From assembly GCA_026387135.1 (NCBI GenBank), contig JAPLMH010000080.1:1-7634 (forward strand): DNA of 7,634 nucleotides, given 5' to 3'. The translations under genes were made by a program, and so were the position numbers. The DNA comes from Candidatus Omnitrophota bacterium (lineage in GTDB: Bacteria; Omnitrophota; Gorgyraeia; 2-01-FULL-45-10). The notes beneath the pieces are model-generated. The model was not told the origin of the DNA, made no database searches, and saw only the letters and a program-made list of their open reading frames with translations. Positions 6,440-7,634 of the stretch are shown piece after piece. How positions within the stretch are numbered: position 1 is the stretch's first letter; each line of letters opens with the position of its first letter.

Positions 6440-7515
6440 TATATTTTTTGGTAGTATTGAGCGTTCTGGTTCTGGTGCATGAGTTCGGACATTTTATCGC
6501 GGCGAAACGGATAGGGGTCAGAGTGGAGAAATTCTCTTTCGGCTTCGGTCCAAAGTTATTTTCCATAAAAAGAGGTGATACTGAATATCTCATATCCGCT
6601 ATACCTCTTGGAGGTTATATAAAGATGGCCGGCGATGAGCCCGGGGAGAGCCTGACCGGAAAAAGTTTTGAGTTCTTATCAAGGTCTGTATGGGATCGCT
6701 TTCAGGTGATATTTGCAGGGCCTCTCCTTAACTATGTGTTGGCATTTCTGATATTTTCCGTGATATTCATGTTCGGAAGCCCGACCCTTACTACGGAGGT
6801 TGGCTCGTTATTAAAGGACTATCCGGCCGAAAAGTCGGGCCTGGTGGTCGGCGATAAAATTATTAAAGCGGATGGCAAGGACGTCAAGTACTGGGAAGAT
6901 ATGACCGAGATAATCCATAAGCATCTCGAAGGGCCAATAAGACTTACAGTGGAGAAGAACGGCAAGATAGTTGAGATCGATATACAGCCTGTCATCAGAG
7001 AGATCAAAGACATATTCGGTAAGCAGACGAAAATAGCTCTCCTGGGCATAGCCCCTTCGCAAAGAATAGAGAGCGTGCGATACGGTTTCTTCGAATCTTT
7101 TTCAAAGGGCCTCAAGAAGATCATCGATCTTACCACGGTTACTTATAAGGCCCTATGGTCCATTGTCACCGGCAGGCTTTCGGTAAAAGAGTCGATGACA
7201 GGCCCGATAGGTATATTCATAATCACGGGCAAGGCGGCGCAAATGGGCCTTATCTATCTATTTCACCTCATGGCCATGCTGAGCGCTTCACTGGCAATAT
7301 TTAACCTATTGCCGCTGCCGGTCCTCGACGGAGGCCATATCCTCTTCCTTTTTATGGAAAAGTTAAGAGGCAGGCCTCTATCGGTTAAAGTGCAGGAGAA
7401 TATAGCGAATATAGGGGTGGGATTGCTTATATTGCTGACAGTTTTCATATTCTATAGCGACATAATCAAGTTCGGTATATTTGACCATATAGGAAAGTTC
7501 TTTAGGCATAGATGA
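6430..7515 (+). CDS. rseP: RseP/RasP-type site-2 zinc metalloprotease with one PDZ domain
   Basis: This intramembrane protease of family M50 cleaves membrane proteins within the bilayer: typically anti-sigma factors in envelope stress signalling, and in several bacteria signal-peptide remnants. It has 361 residues. The first membrane helix carries HEFGH at 17-21 (zinc ligands His17 and His21, catalytic Glu18), and a later helix carries LPVLDGG (296-302) with the third ligand, Asp300. AGPLLN (96-101) matches the conserved GPxxN segment. A single PDZ domain occupies roughly residues 115-190, against two in E. coli RseP. MTGPIGI (256-262) is also typical. GTG 6430 is chosen because the catalytic helix starts at once and AGGAG lies at 6414-6418. 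It overlaps dxr by 10 nt, and its stop overlaps the next start as ATGA. No anti-sigma partner is encoded in the window, so the substrate is unknown. Confidence 0.95.
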   Translation: MSLVYFLVVLSVLVLVHEFGHFIAAKRIGVRVEKFSFGFGPKLFSIKRGDTEYLISAIPLGGYIKMAGDEPGESLTGKSFEFLSRSVWDRFQVIFAGPLLNYVLAFLIFSVIFMFGSPTLTTEVGSLLKDYPAEKSGLVVGDKIIKADGKDVKYWEDMTEIIHKHLEGPIRLTVEKNGKIVEIDIQPVIREIKDIFGKQTKIALLGIAPSQRIESVRYGFFESFSKGLKKIIDLTTVTYKALWSIVTGRLSVKESMTGPIGIFIITGKAAQMGLIYLFHLMAMLSASLAIFNLLPLPVLDGGHILFLFMEKLRGRPLSVKVQENIANIGVGLLILLTVFIFYSDIIKFGIFDHIGKFFRHR

Positions 7516-7595
7516 TCAAGAGAAGAGAGACGAGAGTCGTTAAGGTAGGCGGTATAAGGGTGTCGCCTTGCGGACAAGCACGTTTATGTCCTTGA
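7512..7595 (+). pseudogene. ispG: Start of an ispG-like gene, broken or chimeric after about 17 codons
   Basis: ATG 7512 overlaps the rseP stop (ATGA), and the first residues MIKRRETRVVKVGGIRV resemble the N-terminus of IspG (GcpE), the 4Fe-4S MEP-pathway enzyme that commonly follows rseP. The family would then read roughly IGGxxPVxVQSM. Here the frame instead continues SPCGQARLCP and stops at 7593-7595. Neither of the other forward frames restores the expected motif, so a single indel does not explain it. Either the genome is rearranged or interrupted here, or the last bases are an assembly or chimera artefact at a contig edge. Because dxr is intact and the MEP pathway needs IspG, an artefact or a recent insertion seems likelier than true loss. 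The ispG call rests on only 17 residues plus gene order. Confidence 0.5.
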
Positions 7596-7634
7596 TGTCC
7601 GACTTAGCTAAAAACGTGCAGTAATTTACAATCG
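7558..7634. other. Terminal tail unlike ispG, with interleaved inverted repeats
   Basis: After the ispG-like codons the sequence has two inverted repeats: CGGACA (7571-7576) with TGTCCG (7596-7601), and GCACGTTT (7578-7585) with AAACGTGC (7612-7619). Their arms interleave in the order a-b-a'-b', the layout of a pseudoknot or of two alternative hairpins. There is also a direct repeat ATGTCC (7586-7591 and 7595-7600) and the palindrome TTAGCTAA (7604-7611). One reverse-strand frame stays open from the right edge to about 7540, and a forward frame ends at TAA 7622-7624. Neither is recognisable. It could be the edge of a mobile or repeated element, or foreign sequence joined in assembly. Confidence 0.4.

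Noticed and set aside
7560..7634. 5' end of a group II intron inserted in ispG (junction begins GTGTC)
   Set aside because: Only a loose resemblance to the GUGYG boundary is present, and the following bases do not match intron domain I as I know it. Too little sequence remains to support the call.

Overview
The window holds one uninterrupted run of forward-strand genes, with no gene on the reverse strand and no RNA gene, CRISPR array or insertion sequence that I can recognise. In order: the 3' end of an unrecognised proline-tailed protein, purA (adenylosuccinate synthetase), hppA (ion-pumping membrane pyrophosphatase), uppS (undecaprenyl diphosphate synthase), cdsA (CDP-diacylglycerol synthase), dxr (first committed MEP-pathway enzyme), rseP (site-2 protease), and the first codons of a gene that begins like ispG.

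The source is a bacterium: it has the MEP isoprenoid pathway, bacterial lipid-carrier and phospholipid synthesis, and an RseP/RasP-type protease. G+C content is moderate (a sampled purA line is 50%), isoleucine is written very often as ATA and arginine as AGG. That codon style, together with a K+-dependent, probably Na+-type pyrophosphatase, recalls uncultured lineages such as Omnitrophota. This is an impression; nothing here proves the phylum.

Layout: the gene packing looks like one operon, or two abutting ones. Gaps are 12 nt (upstream gene/purA), 21 nt (purA/hppA) and 3 nt (hppA/uppS). From uppS onward every junction overlaps (11, 4, 10 and 4 nt). The uppS-cdsA-dxr-rseP-ispG order is a common bacterial core. 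What differs is that purA and hppA sit in front of uppS, where many bacteria have pyrH-frr.

Functional logic: Dxr and IspG belong to the pathway that makes isoprenoid precursors. UppS turns these into the C55 lipid carrier for wall and envelope glycans, releasing a pyrophosphate per condensation. CdsA makes CDP-diacylglycerol and releases another pyrophosphate. HppA, encoded directly upstream, can hydrolyse that pyrophosphate and store the energy as a membrane ion gradient. RseP is an intramembrane protease for envelope signalling.

Points for a second look: the 3' end of the window, where ispG-like coding stops matching its family after about 17 codons and runs into a short tail with interleaved inverted repeats; a 13-bp perfect stem inside uppS; an 18-bp perfect palindrome inside hppA; a 9-bp hairpin at the end of purA; a possible promoter that would give a leaderless uppS transcript; and residue changes in the CdsA and Dxr signatures.
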